A DNA stretch of 64,000 nt from an uncultured Collinsella sp. GTDB taxonomy: Bacteria > Actinomycetota > Coriobacteriia > Coriobacteriales > Coriobacteriaceae. The notes beneath the pieces are model-generated. The model ran no database searches. It had not been told where the DNA came from and saw only the letters and a list, made by a program, of their open reading frames with translations. The translations under genes and the position numbers were made by a program. This document shows positions 49,333 through 58,215 of this stretch, piece after piece; position 1 is the stretch's first letter, and each line of letters opens with the position of its first letter. Location: NCBI GenBank assembly GCA_902493895.1, contig CABUQW010000004.1:1-64000 (forward strand). Reading direction: 5' to 3'.

Positions 49333-51660
49333 TTAAGCGGAAACTGCGGCGGAAGCAGTGTTGGTCTCGTCCTCGTCGGTCCATGCATGCTTGGGCATGG
49401 GACGGAAGATCTGGAAGAGCATCGCAACCAGCAGCACGATGGCCACAATCGTCCAGATACCAAACTGTCCAAGAACAAGCAAGTTGTAGAACTGGTTGAT
49501 GAACAGGCCGATCACCCAAGCGAAGGCGCACTCGTAACCGATGGCGATCGCAGTCCACTTGCCGGAATCCATCTGGTTGCGGATGGTACCCATGGCGGCA
49601 AAGCACGGAGCGCACAGCAGGTTGAAAGCGCCAAAGGCAACGCATGCACCCATAGTCGGGAACATGCCGGCAAATGCGGTCCACAGGCTCGGGTCGGTCT
49701 CGGCAGCGTCGGCCACGGACAGCAGCGAGCCGGCAGTGGCGACAACGTTCTCCTTGGCAACAAGGCCAGAGACGGTCAGTGCGGTTGCCTGCCAGGTGCT
49801 AAAGCCGAGCGGGGCGAAAATCCAAGCGACCAGGTTGCCGAGCATGGCAAGCACGGAGTAGTCCATAAACTCCTCGGGGATGCCGTCCATCGCAGGCAGG
49901 AAGCCAAAGGAACCGTTGTAGCTACCGAAGTTGGAGAGGAACCAAACCACGACAGTGGAGGCAAAGATGACCGTGCCGGCCTTCTTGATAAAGGCCCAGC
50001 AGCGCTCCCACACGTGCAGCGCCCAAGAACGGATCGCCGGGAAGTGGTAGGCGGGAAGCTCCATAACGAACGGCGTCGGACGGCCAGCGAAGAGCTTGGT
50101 CTTCTTGAGCATGAGGCCCGAGGCGATGACGGCAAAGACGCCCAGGAAGTAGAAGAGCGGGCTGATCCACGCCGCGGTGGTGGAAGAATCGCCGATGATG
50201 GAACCCATGAGCAGGGCGATGATCGGCAGCTTAGCGCCACAGGGAATGAACGTGGTGGTCATGACCGTCATGCGGCGGTCCTTCTCGTTCTCGATGGTCT
50301 TGGTGGCCATGACGCCGGGAACGCCGCAGCCCGAGGACACGAGCATGGGGATAAACGACTTACCGGACAGGCCAAACCGGCGGAACACGCGGTCCATGAT
50401 GAAGGCGACGCGGGCCATATAGCCGCAGTCCTCCAAGAAGGACAGCATGACGAACAGCAGGAACATCTGCGGCACAAAGCCGAAGATGGCACCCAAACCA
50501 CCGACGATACCGTCACAGACGAGCGAATCGACCAGGCCGCCGTCCTCGGTGCCACCCGCCACGAGGGCGTCGTGCACCACGGTGGTAATACCCGGGACAT
50601 AGGGACCGTACTGCGCCGGGTCAACCGAATCGGCGTCGTCGCCCGCAGCCTCGACAGCTGCGTCGTAGGCGTCGCGACCCTGGCCGAGCACATACCAGCC
50701 GTCGGTGCCGAAGAGCTGATCGTTGGTGAAGTCGGTCACCGTGCCGCCCAAGGTAGAAACGGCGATGTAGTACACGCAGAACATGATGACCACAAAGATC
50801 GGCAAGCCCAGGATACGGTTGGTAACCACGCGGTCGATCTTCTCGGAGGTGCTCATCTTGGCCGGGGCCTTGGTGAGGCACTCGTCGATGATGTGCGCGA
50901 TGACGCCGTAGCGCTCGCCGGTGATGATGGACTCAGCGTCATCGTCGCAATCCTGCTCGCACTGAGCGACCAGCTCTTCGACGCGAGCGGCCTTCTCCTT
51001 GGTGAGGTTGATGAGCTTGCAGGCGTCCGCATCGCGCTCGAACAGCTTGACGGCATAGTAGCGACGCTTGTTGGCGGGAACGCTTGCCGGCAGGTTGTTC
51101 TCGATGTGGCCCAGAACGTCCTCGATGGAGGAATCGAACTTATGCTCCGGCACCTGGCCCTTAGAAGCAGCGGACTTCTTGACCTGCTCGAAGAGCTCCT
51201 TGATGCCCTTGTTCTTAAGAGCCGAGATCATCATGACCGGACAACCGAGCTTCTTGGAGAGCTTGTCCGTGTCGATCTTGTCGCCGTTCTTCTCGACCAG
51301 ATCGGCCATGTTGAGGGCAACGACCACAGGCAGGCCGGTCTCGATGACCTGAAGCGCCAGGTACAGGTTGCGCTCCAGGTTGGTGGCATCGACCACCTGA
51401 ACGACAACATCGGGCTCGCCGCTCATGAGGTAATCGCGCGAGCATTGCTCCTCGGGGCTGTAGGGGGAAAGCGAGTAGATGCCAGGGAGGTCCGTGATGG
51501 TAACGTTCTTGTCGCTTAGGAGCTTGGCTTCCTTTTTCTCAACCGTGACGCCGGGCCAGTTGCCAACGTAGCCGTTGGCGCCGGTAATCAGGTTGAAAAG
51601 CGTGGTCTTGCCGCAGTTGGGGTTACCCGCCAGCGCGACATGGATCTGAGAATCCGCCAT
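49333..51660 (-). CDS. feoB: Ferrous iron transport protein B
   Basis: The 775-aa FeoB has an N-terminal GTPase (G1 GNPNCGKTT, G3 DLPG, G4 NMAD) and a helical GDI-like domain. The membrane domain has the two Gate motifs containing the conserved Cys (SSGCGVPG and PCGAKLPI). It imports Fe(II), normally in anaerobic conditions. An insertion of about 60 residues between the first membrane segments (about 310-370, DAYDAAVEAAGDDADSVD) is longer than in E. coli. It is downstream of two feoA genes. Confidence 0.97.
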   Translation of the reverse strand: MADSQIHVALAGNPNCGKTTLFNLITGANGYVGNWPGVTVEKKEAKLLSDKNVTITDLPGIYSLSPYSPEEQCSRDYLMSGEPDVVVQVVDATNLERNLYLALQVIETGLPVVVALNMADLVEKNGDKIDTDKLSKKLGCPVMMISALKNKGIKELFEQVKKSAASKGQVPEHKFDSSIEDVLGHIENNLPASVPANKRRYYAVKLFERDADACKLINLTKEKAARVEELVAQCEQDCDDDAESIITGERYGVIAHIIDECLTKAPAKMSTSEKIDRVVTNRILGLPIFVVIMFCVYYIAVSTLGGTVTDFTNDQLFGTDGWYVLGQGRDAYDAAVEAAGDDADSVDPAQYGPYVPGITTVVHDALVAGGTEDGGLVDSLVCDGIVGGLGAIFGFVPQMFLLFVMLSFLEDCGYMARVAFIMDRVFRRFGLSGKSFIPMLVSSGCGVPGVMATKTIENEKDRRMTVMTTTFIPCGAKLPIIALLMGSIIGDSSTTAAWISPLFYFLGVFAVIASGLMLKKTKLFAGRPTPFVMELPAYHFPAIRSWALHVWERCWAFIKKAGTVIFASTVVVWFLSNFGSYNGSFGFLPAMDGIPEEFMDYSVLAMLGNLVAWIFAPLGFSTWQATALTVSGLVAKENVVATAGSLLSVADAAETDPSLWTAFAGMFPTMGACVAFGAFNLLCAPCFAAMGTIRNQMDSGKWTAIAIGYECAFAWVIGLFINQFYNLLVLGQFGIWTIVAIVLLVAMLFQIFRPMPKHAWTDEDETNTASAAVSA

Positions 51661-51735
51661 TCAATCCTTCTTCCTTGTGTGCCTGCGCTGCTTTCTCCGC
51701 GCAGGCTGGATAATGTGCTTCAAAGATGCTGCATT

Positions 51736-51755
51736 AAGTTAGAAAAACCTAACTT
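51736..51755. promoter_or_regulatory. Candidate iron-repressor palindrome upstream of feoB
   Basis: AAGTTAG-aaaaac-CTAACTT is a perfect 7-bp-arm inverted repeat between feoA and feoB. Its GTTAG/CTAAC halves resemble DtxR/IdeR operators (TTAGGTTAG...CTAACCTAA). Confidence 0.5.
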
Positions 51756-51783
51756 TATCTGCAGAAATATGCGCCGCGAGTCC

Positions 51784-52005
51784 TTACTGAACCTCGACGA
51801 CGGCGGCCTCCTCCTTGCGGATGGAAAGCTCGTAGCCGCGCACGTTGATCTCGACCGGATCACCGAGCGGTGCAACCTTCACGACCTTGAACGAAGTGCC
51901 CTTGATGAGCCCCAGGTCCATAAGGTGGCGGCGAAGCGCACCCTCACCGTGAAGCTTGACGATGGTGGAGCTCTCGCCCACCTTAACGTCACCCAACGTC
52001 TTCAT
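51784..52005 (-). CDS. feoA: FeoA domain protein 1
   Basis: The 73-aa SH3-like FeoA protein (LGDVKVGESSTIVKLHGEGALRRHLMDLGLIKGTSF) is thought to bind and support FeoB. It is second of two feoA genes, 123 bases before feoB with a candidate operator in the gap. Confidence 0.92.
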   Translation of the reverse strand: MKTLGDVKVGESSTIVKLHGEGALRRHLMDLGLIKGTSFKVVKVAPLGDPVEINVRGYELSIRKEEAAVVEVQ

Positions 52006-52044
52006 CCTCTTGTCCCCCTTTCGGTTTTTATGAAATGCTGCAGA

Positions 52045-52287
52045 CTAACCGACGGTCATGATGTGCATGGCAACCTTGGAATCGATGCCAAAGCGTGCGC
52101 CCAGCACCGTGACGATGATATTGGCGCCACTCGAGCTCACCACGTGGATTTCGTTGCCCTCGACAAAGCCAAGGTCCTTGAGGTGGTGCTTCATGTCCTC
52201 ATTGCCCTTTACCCGAGACACGCGCACGGTTTCGCCCGCTTTTACCATCGAAAGCGGCATGGCCGGCATCTGCGGTCCGCAAGACAT
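52045..52287 (-). CDS. feoA: FeoA domain protein 2
   Basis: This 80-aa FeoA-type protein (ETVRVSRVKGNEDMKHHLKDLGFVEGNEI) differs clearly in sequence from the second copy, so this is an old paralogue pair. TTAGGAG precedes the ATG. It heads the feo operon. Confidence 0.92.
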   Translation of the reverse strand: MSCGPQMPAMPLSMVKAGETVRVSRVKGNEDMKHHLKDLGFVEGNEIHVVSSSGANIIVTVLGARFGIDSKVAMHIMTVG

Positions 52288-52329
52288 GAGTTGCTCCTAA
52301 CGTCAGTTCGTCCTCAACATCGACGCGAT

Positions 52330-52383
52330 AAAAGTTAACCACGCCTATGTTCGCTTTAGTAAACTAACACGTGGTTAACTTTT
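52330..52383. promoter_or_regulatory. Inverted-repeat promoter/operator region of the feo operon
   Basis: 14-bp perfect arms AAAAGTTAACCACG and complement are 26 bases apart, with an inner palindrome TTAGTAAACTAA (52356-52367). It lies about 45-95 bases before the first feoA. Probably operator sites for iron or redox control. Confidence 0.5.
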
Positions 52384-52430
52384 TGGAAAGGGTCCCCATT
52401 CAGATTTCGAAAAAGTTTCCTATACGAAAC

Positions 52431-52466
52431 AAAAAGGCGCGGCAAAGGACCATCCTTTACCGCGCC
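52431..52466 (-). terminator. Intrinsic terminator of the HPr-like gene
   Basis: The stem GGCGCGG-c-AAAGG/CCTTT-a-CCGCGCC is followed on the minus strand by TTTTTG. Confidence 0.85.
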
Positions 52467-52475
52467 CTATCATGC

Positions 52476-52724
52476 TTAGAGCGAGAGATTTCTGATCGAT
52501 GTGACACAGGAGGCCTCATCCACGCCCGAAACGCGGAACACAACGTCTTCGCCACATTCGCCACAGAGTGCCATGAGCCCTATAACGTCGCGACCGTCGG
52601 TATGGCGGTCACCGATGCTGACCGACACGTCACTACGATGCTTGGCGATAATGTCATAAAGCAGCGCAACCGGGCGGGCATGCAGTCCCAACGGATCTTT
52701 AATCGTCTTTGTAAACTCGACCAT
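52476..52724 (-). CDS. HPr-family phosphocarrier protein
   Basis: The 82-aa HPr fold protein has the phosphorylatable His15 in GLHARPVA, so phosphotransfer from PTS enzyme I is plausible. The regulatory Ser46 of Gram-positive HPr is replaced by Asp in the aligned GRDVIGLM segment. A Cys-rich stretch (ALCGECGED) follows. GGGAGG precedes the ATG; the ORF's earlier start has no site. No PTS genes are adjacent. Confidence 0.88.
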   Translation of the reverse strand: MVEFTKTIKDPLGLHARPVALLYDIIAKHRSDVSVSIGDRHTDGRDVIGLMALCGECGEDVVFRVSGVDEASCVTSIRNLSL

Positions 52725-52809
52725 GTCCCCTCCCGCGGCATCGCACATTCGGCCGGCAAAACCCAGCCACGTGGTAGCTATTGTACGTTACCGGCGCACC
52801 CCCGTTCCG

Positions 52810-52845
52810 AAAAAAACGAGGGAAGGCACGCGTCCTTCCCTCGTT
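52810..52845 (-). terminator. Intrinsic terminator of aspS
   Basis: The perfect 12-bp stem AACGAGGGAAGG/CCTTCCCTCGTT is followed on the minus strand by seven T, 24 bases after the aspS stop. Confidence 0.95.
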
Positions 52846-52868
52846 ACAGGCAATATGTAGCCGCTTGC

Positions 52869-54656
52869 CTACATCAGACGCAGGCTGACGTCCTTGAGCT
52901 GAGCGCCGGAAACGGCACTCGGGGCGCCCGACATGAGGTCGGAGCCGCTGGCCGTCTTGGGGAACGCCATGACGTCGCGGATGGAGTCGGAGCCGGTGAG
53001 CAGCATGCACACGCGGTCCAGGCCCAGAGCGAAACCGCCCATCGGGGGCGCACCAAACTTGAGCGCCTCCATGAGGAAGCCGAACTGCGACTCGGCACGC
53101 TCCTCGGTAAAGCCCAGAAGCTTGAGCATGGACATCTGCATCTCGGCGTTGTGGATACGCATACCGCCGCCGCCAGCCTCAAAGCCGTCCATGACAAAGT
53201 CGTAGGTGCAAGAACCAGCCGCCAGCGGATCGGCCTCGATCTTGGCGATGTCGGTCTCGGTCGGCAGGGTAAAGGGCTGGTGCTCGGCAGCATAGGCCTT
53301 GCGATCCTCGTCCCAATGGAACAGCGGGAAGTTGACGACCCACAGGAAGTCGTGGCCCTCGCGCTTGATCTCGAGCGCGTTGGCCATGTGGGAACGCATG
53401 CCGCCCAGGATCTCGTCAGAGAGCAGGCGCGGGCCGGCGGCGAACATCACAAGGTCGCCGGGCTCGACGTCCATGCGCTCGCGCAGAGCCGCCATCTCCT
53501 CGTCCGAGAAGAACTTGACGATGGGGCTGTTGATGGAGCCGTCCTCGCGGAAAGCGATCCACGCCAGACCCTTGGCGCCAAACGTGGAGGCCACGCCGGC
53601 AAGCTTATCGATCTTGGCACGTGCCCAGGCACCGGCGCCCTTGGCGTTGATGGCCTTGACGACAGAGCCCTCCTCGTTTGCGGCAGTCGCAAAGACCTTG
53701 AACTTGGAGTTGGCAAAGATGTCGGTCAGGTCGACCAGGTGCATACCGTAGCGGGTATCGGGCTTGTCGGAGCCATAGGTGTCCATGGCATCCCAGTAGT
53801 TCATGCGACGCAGCGGCGTGGGCATCTCGACACCCATGCGACCGAAGGCATCGGCAAGAACCTCTTCGAGCGCGCTCATGACATCGTTCTGGTCCACGAA
53901 GGACATCTCGATATCGACCTGGGTGAACTCGGGCTGACGGTCGGCACGCAGGTCCTCGTCGCGGAAGCACTTGGCAACCTGGTAGTAGCGCTCGACGCCA
54001 CCGACCATGAGCAGCTGCTTCAGGAGCTGCGGGGACTGCGGCAGGGCGTAGAAGTTGCCCGGCTGAATACGGCTGGGAACGATGAAGTCGCGGGCGCCCT
54101 CGGGCGTGGACTTAAACAGGGAGGGCGTCTCGACCTCCATGAACTCACGGTTGTGCAGTGCCTCGCGAATGGCAAAGGTGAAGTCGGAGCGCAGCTTGAG
54201 GTTGGCCATCATCTCGGGACGGCGAAGGTCCAGATAGCGATAGCGCAGGCGGGTGTCCTCGCTGGTCTCGATGCCGTCCTCGATCTGGAACGGCGGGGTG
54301 ACGGACGTGTTGAGCACCTCGGCGTGGTCGGTCAGGACCTCGATCTCGCCGGTCGCGAGCTTGGTGTTGGTGGTCTCCTCGCCACGAGCGCGCACGACGC
54401 CGTGGATCTTGATGGGCCACTCGGGACGCATGGTCTCGGCGATCTTAAAGGCATCGCCGTCGGAGTGCTCGGGGTCGAAGGTGAGCTGCGTGATGCCCTC
54501 GCGGTCGCGAAGGTCGCAGAAGATAAGGCCGCCGTGGTCGCGGCGACGGCTCACCCAACCGGTGAGGGTGACCTCTTCGCCCACGTTCTCGAAGCGAAGC
54601 TCGCCACAAGTACGGGTGTGCATGGAATGCTCGTCAATGGGACGGGTCTGGCTCAT
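52869..54656 (-). CDS. aspS: Aspartyl-tRNA synthetase
   Basis: The 595-aa bacterial-type class II synthetase has an OB-fold anticodon domain (1-115), the catalytic domain with motif 2 (FRDEDLRADRQPEFTQVD), the GAD insertion (about 300-420), and motif 3 (GGFALGLDRVCMLLTG). With gatCAB in the same genome it may be of the non-discriminating kind; sequence alone does not decide. AGGAGG lies 9 bases before the ATG. The leader carries a GC-rich hairpin (54683-54707) but no T-box. Confidence 0.97.
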   Translation of the reverse strand: MSQTRPIDEHSMHTRTCGELRFENVGEEVTLTGWVSRRRDHGGLIFCDLRDREGITQLTFDPEHSDGDAFKIAETMRPEWPIKIHGVVRARGEETTNTKLATGEIEVLTDHAEVLNTSVTPPFQIEDGIETSEDTRLRYRYLDLRRPEMMANLKLRSDFTFAIREALHNREFMEVETPSLFKSTPEGARDFIVPSRIQPGNFYALPQSPQLLKQLLMVGGVERYYQVAKCFRDEDLRADRQPEFTQVDIEMSFVDQNDVMSALEEVLADAFGRMGVEMPTPLRRMNYWDAMDTYGSDKPDTRYGMHLVDLTDIFANSKFKVFATAANEEGSVVKAINAKGAGAWARAKIDKLAGVASTFGAKGLAWIAFREDGSINSPIVKFFSDEEMAALRERMDVEPGDLVMFAAGPRLLSDEILGGMRSHMANALEIKREGHDFLWVVNFPLFHWDEDRKAYAAEHQPFTLPTETDIAKIEADPLAAGSCTYDFVMDGFEAGGGGMRIHNAEMQMSMLKLLGFTEERAESQFGFLMEALKFGAPPMGGFALGLDRVCMLLTGSDSIRDVMAFPKTASGSDLMSGAPSAVSGAQLKDVSLRLM

Positions 54657-54912
54657 ACCAGTGATCCTCCTTTATGGATCTGTGCCGCCCCGTGTCGTTC
54701 CGGGCGGCGTCGTACAGATTTGCCCAGCCTGCGTAAACCGCGCAGCCGGACATGGCGTTCTATCTTATCTCACCCGCGTCGATGTGCCACGAAAAAGTAG
54801 CTCTTGCCCAAAGACTTGACGGAGACGAAACAATTGACGCACCGTGGCCGTCGCCCAGGCGTGCGGCGTGCGACAATGTGCCCCAATACAACTGCACTCG
54901 GAAAGGCCCGCC

Positions 54913-55548
54913 ATGACTGCACGCCTCATCGTTATGGATATCGACTCCACGCTCATCAACCAGGAAGTTATCGACCTGTTGGGCGAGGAGGCCGGCGTAG
55001 GCGAGCAAGTGGCGCAGATCACTGAGCGCGCCATGCGCGGCGAGCTCGACTTTAAGCAGGCGCTCGAGGAACGTGTAGGGCTGCTTGCCGGCCTGGACGA
55101 GAGCGTGTTCGAGCGCACCTTTGAGCGCGTGACGTTTACCCCCGGCGCGCTGGAGCTTGTGCGCTCGGCGCACAGCAAGGGCTGGAAGGTCGGCGTGGTA
55201 AGCGGCGGCTTTCACGAGGTCGCCGACAAGATCGTGGCTGCCGCGGGTATCGACTTTTGTCTGGCCAATCGTCTGGAGGTCGTGGACGGCAAGCTCACCG
55301 GTAAGTTAGCTGCCGACATTGTGACCAAGGAGTCCAAGCTCATCCAGCTGCTGGATTGGGCGGTTGGGTGCGGCGTCGACATAGCCCATACCGTCGCGAT
55401 CGGCGACGGCGCCAACGACATCCCCATGATTCAGGCCGCGGGCACGGGCATCGCGTTTTGCGCCAAGCCCAAGACGCGCGAAGCCGCCCCATTTGCCATC
55501 GACGAGCGCAACCTGATGCTCGCCATGGACATCATCCTGCGTGACTAG
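54913..55548 (+). CDS. serB: Phosphoserine phosphatase
   Basis: The 211-aa HAD-family enzyme catalyses the last step of serine synthesis. It has motif I DIDST with nucleophile Asp9 and Asp11, motif II (VVSGGF), the SerB-typical cap (INQEVIDLLGEEAGVG), and motif IV (AIGDGANDIPMI). GGAAAGG precedes the ATG. Monocistronic, divergent from aspS. Confidence 0.95.
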   Translation: MTARLIVMDIDSTLINQEVIDLLGEEAGVGEQVAQITERAMRGELDFKQALEERVGLLAGLDESVFERTFERVTFTPGALELVRSAHSKGWKVGVVSGGFHEVADKIVAAAGIDFCLANRLEVVDGKLTGKLAADIVTKESKLIQLLDWAVGCGVDIAHTVAIGDGANDIPMIQAAGTGIAFCAKPKTREAAPFAIDERNLMLAMDIILRD

Positions 55549-55584
55549 CAAGTTCGACTAACAATTGAATCAGTCTGTCCTATA

Positions 55585-55618
55585 GTTTCCGAACAATTTT
55601 GTCTTAGTGTTCGGAAAC
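55585..55618. promoter_or_regulatory. Operator-like palindrome in front of larB
   Basis: 11-bp perfect arms GTTTCCGAACA/TGTTCGGAAAC with a 12-base spacer overlap or follow a possible promoter CTAACA-17-TATAGT (55560-55588). The tetR gene ending this operon is the obvious candidate binder. Confidence 0.6.
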
Positions 55619-55662
55619 ATACCCTTTGAGTGCTAGACTTTGCGCCGTCGAAGGGAACATAT

Positions 55663-56445
55663 ATGGATAAGCGAGATCTTGAGCAGCTGCTGAGTAATGT
55701 TGCCGGCGGATCAGTCAGCCCTGCCGACGCCCTTACGCGCATCCAGACGGCTCCGACCGCCGATCTGGGCTTTGCACAGCTCGATCTTTCGCGCGGAGTG
55801 CGCCAGGGAGCCGGCGAGGTTGTCTACGGCGCCGGTAAAACCGCCGAGCAAATTGCCGCCATTATCGAGGCGCTGCGCGATGCCGGCCAGGAGCGCATCC
55901 TGGTCACGCGCTTGGATGCCGAAAAAGCAGCCCGTACCTCGGAGCTCCTCGACAACGGCATCGACCTGGGATATGTCCCGGACGCACAGCTCGCCCTCGT
56001 GGGCGGCAAGCCCTCCCCTACCGGCAACGGACGCATCGTCGTCGCCTGCGCCGGCACGAGCGACCTACCCGTCGCCGAGGAAGCCGCGTTGACGGCCGAG
56101 TTCTATGGCAACGAGGTCGACCGCCTCTACGACGTAGGTGTCGCCGGCCTGCACCGCCTGCTCGCGCATGCCGAGGAACTTGCTCAGGCGCAGGTGGTCA
56201 TCGCCATCGCCGGCATGGAGGGCGCGTTGGCGAGCGTTATCGGCGGCCTGGTGAGCTGTCCGGTCATCGCCGTTCCCACCAGCGTGGGCTACGGCGCAAG
56301 TTTTGGTGGCGTAGCCGCACTGCTCGCCATGCTCAACTCCTGCGCCAGCGGCGTTTCGGTCGTCAATATCGACAATGGCTTTGGTGCCGCCTACCAGGCA
56401 AGTCTTATCAATCATCTGAGCGCTGGCACACCCCGTGCCCGATAA
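55663..56445 (+). CDS. larB: Nickel-pincer cofactor synthase LarB
   Basis: LarB (260 aa) carboxylates and hydrolyses nicotinic acid adenine dinucleotide to start nickel-pincer nucleotide synthesis for lactate racemase. The C-terminal PurE-like domain is clear (VVACAGTSDLPVAEEA; GVAGLHRLL; IAGMEGALASVIGGL; PVIAVPTSVGYGASFGG). AAGGGA precedes the ATG. First gene of larB-larC-tetR. Confidence 0.95.
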   Translation: MDKRDLEQLLSNVAGGSVSPADALTRIQTAPTADLGFAQLDLSRGVRQGAGEVVYGAGKTAEQIAAIIEALRDAGQERILVTRLDAEKAARTSELLDNGIDLGYVPDAQLALVGGKPSPTGNGRIVVACAGTSDLPVAEEAALTAEFYGNEVDRLYDVGVAGLHRLLAHAEELAQAQVVIAIAGMEGALASVIGGLVSCPVIAVPTSVGYGASFGGVAALLAMLNSCASGVSVVNIDNGFGAAYQASLINHLSAGTPRAR

Positions 56446-56455
56446 GGAGCATTCC

Positions 56456-57367
56456 ATGTCCAACCATCAGCACACGCTTATCATCGACGGCACCTCGGGC
56501 ATCAGCGGCGACATGACTGTCGCGGCCCTGCTCGACCTGGGCGCCAGCGAGGAGCACCTGCGCGAACAGCTCGCTACGCTGCCGGTCGACGGCTTTACGA
56601 TCGCCGTCACGCGTGCAAACAAGCATGGCATCGACGCCTGTGATTTTGACGTCCAGCTTGCAGAGGAGCTCGAGAACCACGACCACGATATGGCCTGGCT
56701 CTACGGCAACGAAGCAGCTGCCGAGCACACGCACGAGCATGAGCACCACCATCATGAGCACGACGAGCACAGTCACTGTCACGAACATGATCATGAGGCC
56801 CACGGCCATGACCACGAGGGCCATCATCACGCCCACCGCCATCACCACCGTTCTTTGGCGGACGTCACCGCTATCATCGACGGCTCGCAGCTAAGCGATG
56901 GCGCCAAGCGTCGTGCGCTCGCCATCTTTACCGCGCTCGCCGCCGCCGAGGCCAAGGCCCACGGCAAAACGCCCGAGACCGTCATGTTCCACGAGGTGGG
57001 CGCCATCGACTCCATCGTTGACGTCTGCTCGGTCGCCATCTGCCTCGACGACCTGGGCATCGAGGAGATTGTCGTCGAGTCGCTCTCCGAGGGCCACGGA
57101 ACCATTCGCTGCGCCCACGGTCTTATGCCCATCCCGGTGCCCGCCGTCGTCAACCTATGCCAAGCAGGCAATATCGCCCTCGCGCCCGCACCGGTCGCCG
57201 GCGAGCTCGTGACGCCCACGGGCGCCGCCATCGTCGCCGCACTGCGCACGTCCGAGCACCTGCCGGCCCGCTACCGCATCAAAGCCGTCGGCTACGGCGC
57301 CGGCAAACGCCCCTACGAGGGTTGCTCCGGTACGCTCCGCTGCCTGCTTGTTCACGCGGACGCATAG
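56456..57367 (+). CDS. larC: Nickel-insertion protein LarC, first domain only (LarC1-like)
   Basis: The 303-aa protein matches the N-terminal region of LarC, the CTP-dependent cyclometallase inserting Ni into the pincer cofactor (IIDGTSGISGDMTVAALLDLGA; EVGAIDSIVDVCS; ELVTPTGAAI). A very His-rich loop (about residues 75-131) probably holds nickel. The gene stops at YGAGKRPYEG...CLLVHADA, where full-length LarC (about 400 aa) continues into LarC2, and tetR starts 2 bases later, so LarC2 is absent. AAGGAG precedes the ATG. Confidence 0.9.
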   Translation: MSNHQHTLIIDGTSGISGDMTVAALLDLGASEEHLREQLATLPVDGFTIAVTRANKHGIDACDFDVQLAEELENHDHDMAWLYGNEAAAEHTHEHEHHHHEHDEHSHCHEHDHEAHGHDHEGHHHAHRHHHRSLADVTAIIDGSQLSDGAKRRALAIFTALAAAEAKAHGKTPETVMFHEVGAIDSIVDVCSVAICLDDLGIEEIVVESLSEGHGTIRCAHGLMPIPVPAVVNLCQAGNIALAPAPVAGELVTPTGAAIVAALRTSEHLPARYRIKAVGYGAGKRPYEGCSGTLRCLLVHADA

Positions 57368-57369
57368 CC

Positions 57370-57909
57370 ATGGACGCCCGCAAGACAAAAAGCCGCGCCG
57401 CCATCGTCGCGGCGTTCTCCGAACTCCTACGCGAAGATGACTACGGCAAGATCACCGTCGGCGACATCATCGTGCGCGCTCACGTAGGCCGCGCGACATT
57501 CTACGGCCTCTTTAAGAGCAAAGACGACCTACTGTCCGAGCTCGTGAGCGACATCTGCACCCACGCCCTCGACGACGATGGTACGCCGCTCGACGACCCA
57601 CTCGTGCAAGTCGAGCATATCCTCAACAACCTCTGGGATCGTCGTCAGGGCGTACGCGCCCTCGTAGCCGGCGCCGGCTCACGCGTCTTCGCCGACTGTC
57701 TCCGCAAGACCATCATGTCGCGCGCGGCCGAAACCGTCCCTACCGACCCAAACGGCCCCGCCGCCACCATGGACCGAAGCTTCCTACTACACCACATAGC
57801 CTCAAGCTTCGTAGGAATGGTCCAATGGTGGGCCTGGCACAACTTTCAAGCAGATAAGGCCGACGTCGCCAAAGACTACCTCTCGGCCATAAAGCCCCTC
57901 TTTAGCTAA
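57370..57909 (+). CDS. TetR-family regulator of the lar locus
   Basis: The 179-aa regulator has an N-terminal helix-turn-helix (IVAAFSELLREDDYGKITVGDIIVRAHVGRATFYGLFKSKDDL) and a short C-terminal ligand domain ending WWAWHNFQADKADVAKDYLSAIKPLF. It is co-transcribed with larBC and probably controls the palindrome at 55585. Lactobacillus lar is instead under LarR, a Crp-type protein. Confidence 0.88.
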   Translation: MDARKTKSRAAIVAAFSELLREDDYGKITVGDIIVRAHVGRATFYGLFKSKDDLLSELVSDICTHALDDDGTPLDDPLVQVEHILNNLWDRRQGVRALVAGAGSRVFADCLRKTIMSRAAETVPTDPNGPAATMDRSFLLHHIASSFVGMVQWWAWHNFQADKADVAKDYLSAIKPLFS

Positions 57910-58065
57910 GTAAGAAGCTCATCCCAAAGCATCGCCCCAACCCAGGGCACCACGCATCCCAAAGTGTCACTCGCACTTCAACGCCTCCAACAGCAACAAG
58001 CCCCTCCCATCCAAATTCAGATATATACGTTGGGTTGCTTGCACGAACGAACCAAGATTCCCGCA

Positions 58066-58192
58066 GGTCACGGCACAAGTTAACTTTCCGCCGCATTCCG
58101 CAGGACGCAAGAAGCCCCCGCCGCACGAAGTGCGCAGCGGGGGCTTCTTGCATGTCCGAGGACGCGGCGGAAAGTTAACTTGTGCCGTGACC
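58066..58192. repeat. Nested double hairpin H1 between convergent tetR and larD
   Basis: The outer arms are 29 bp and perfect (GGTCACGGCACAAGTTAACT...). The 12-base spacers are ATTCCGCAGGAC and ATGTCCGAGGAC. A middle stem of 15 bp (GCAAGAAGCCCCCGC) and an apical CGCAC-gaa-GTGCG complete it. The same design occurs at 61004. Likely bidirectional terminator as one function. Confidence 0.85.
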
Positions 58193-58215
58193 GGACGTTA
58201 TATCAATTGCTCGGA

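Noticed and set aside
54657..54912. T-box or riboswitch leader for aspS
   Set aside because: Only a GC-rich hairpin is visible; no T-box core or specifier loop on the minus strand.
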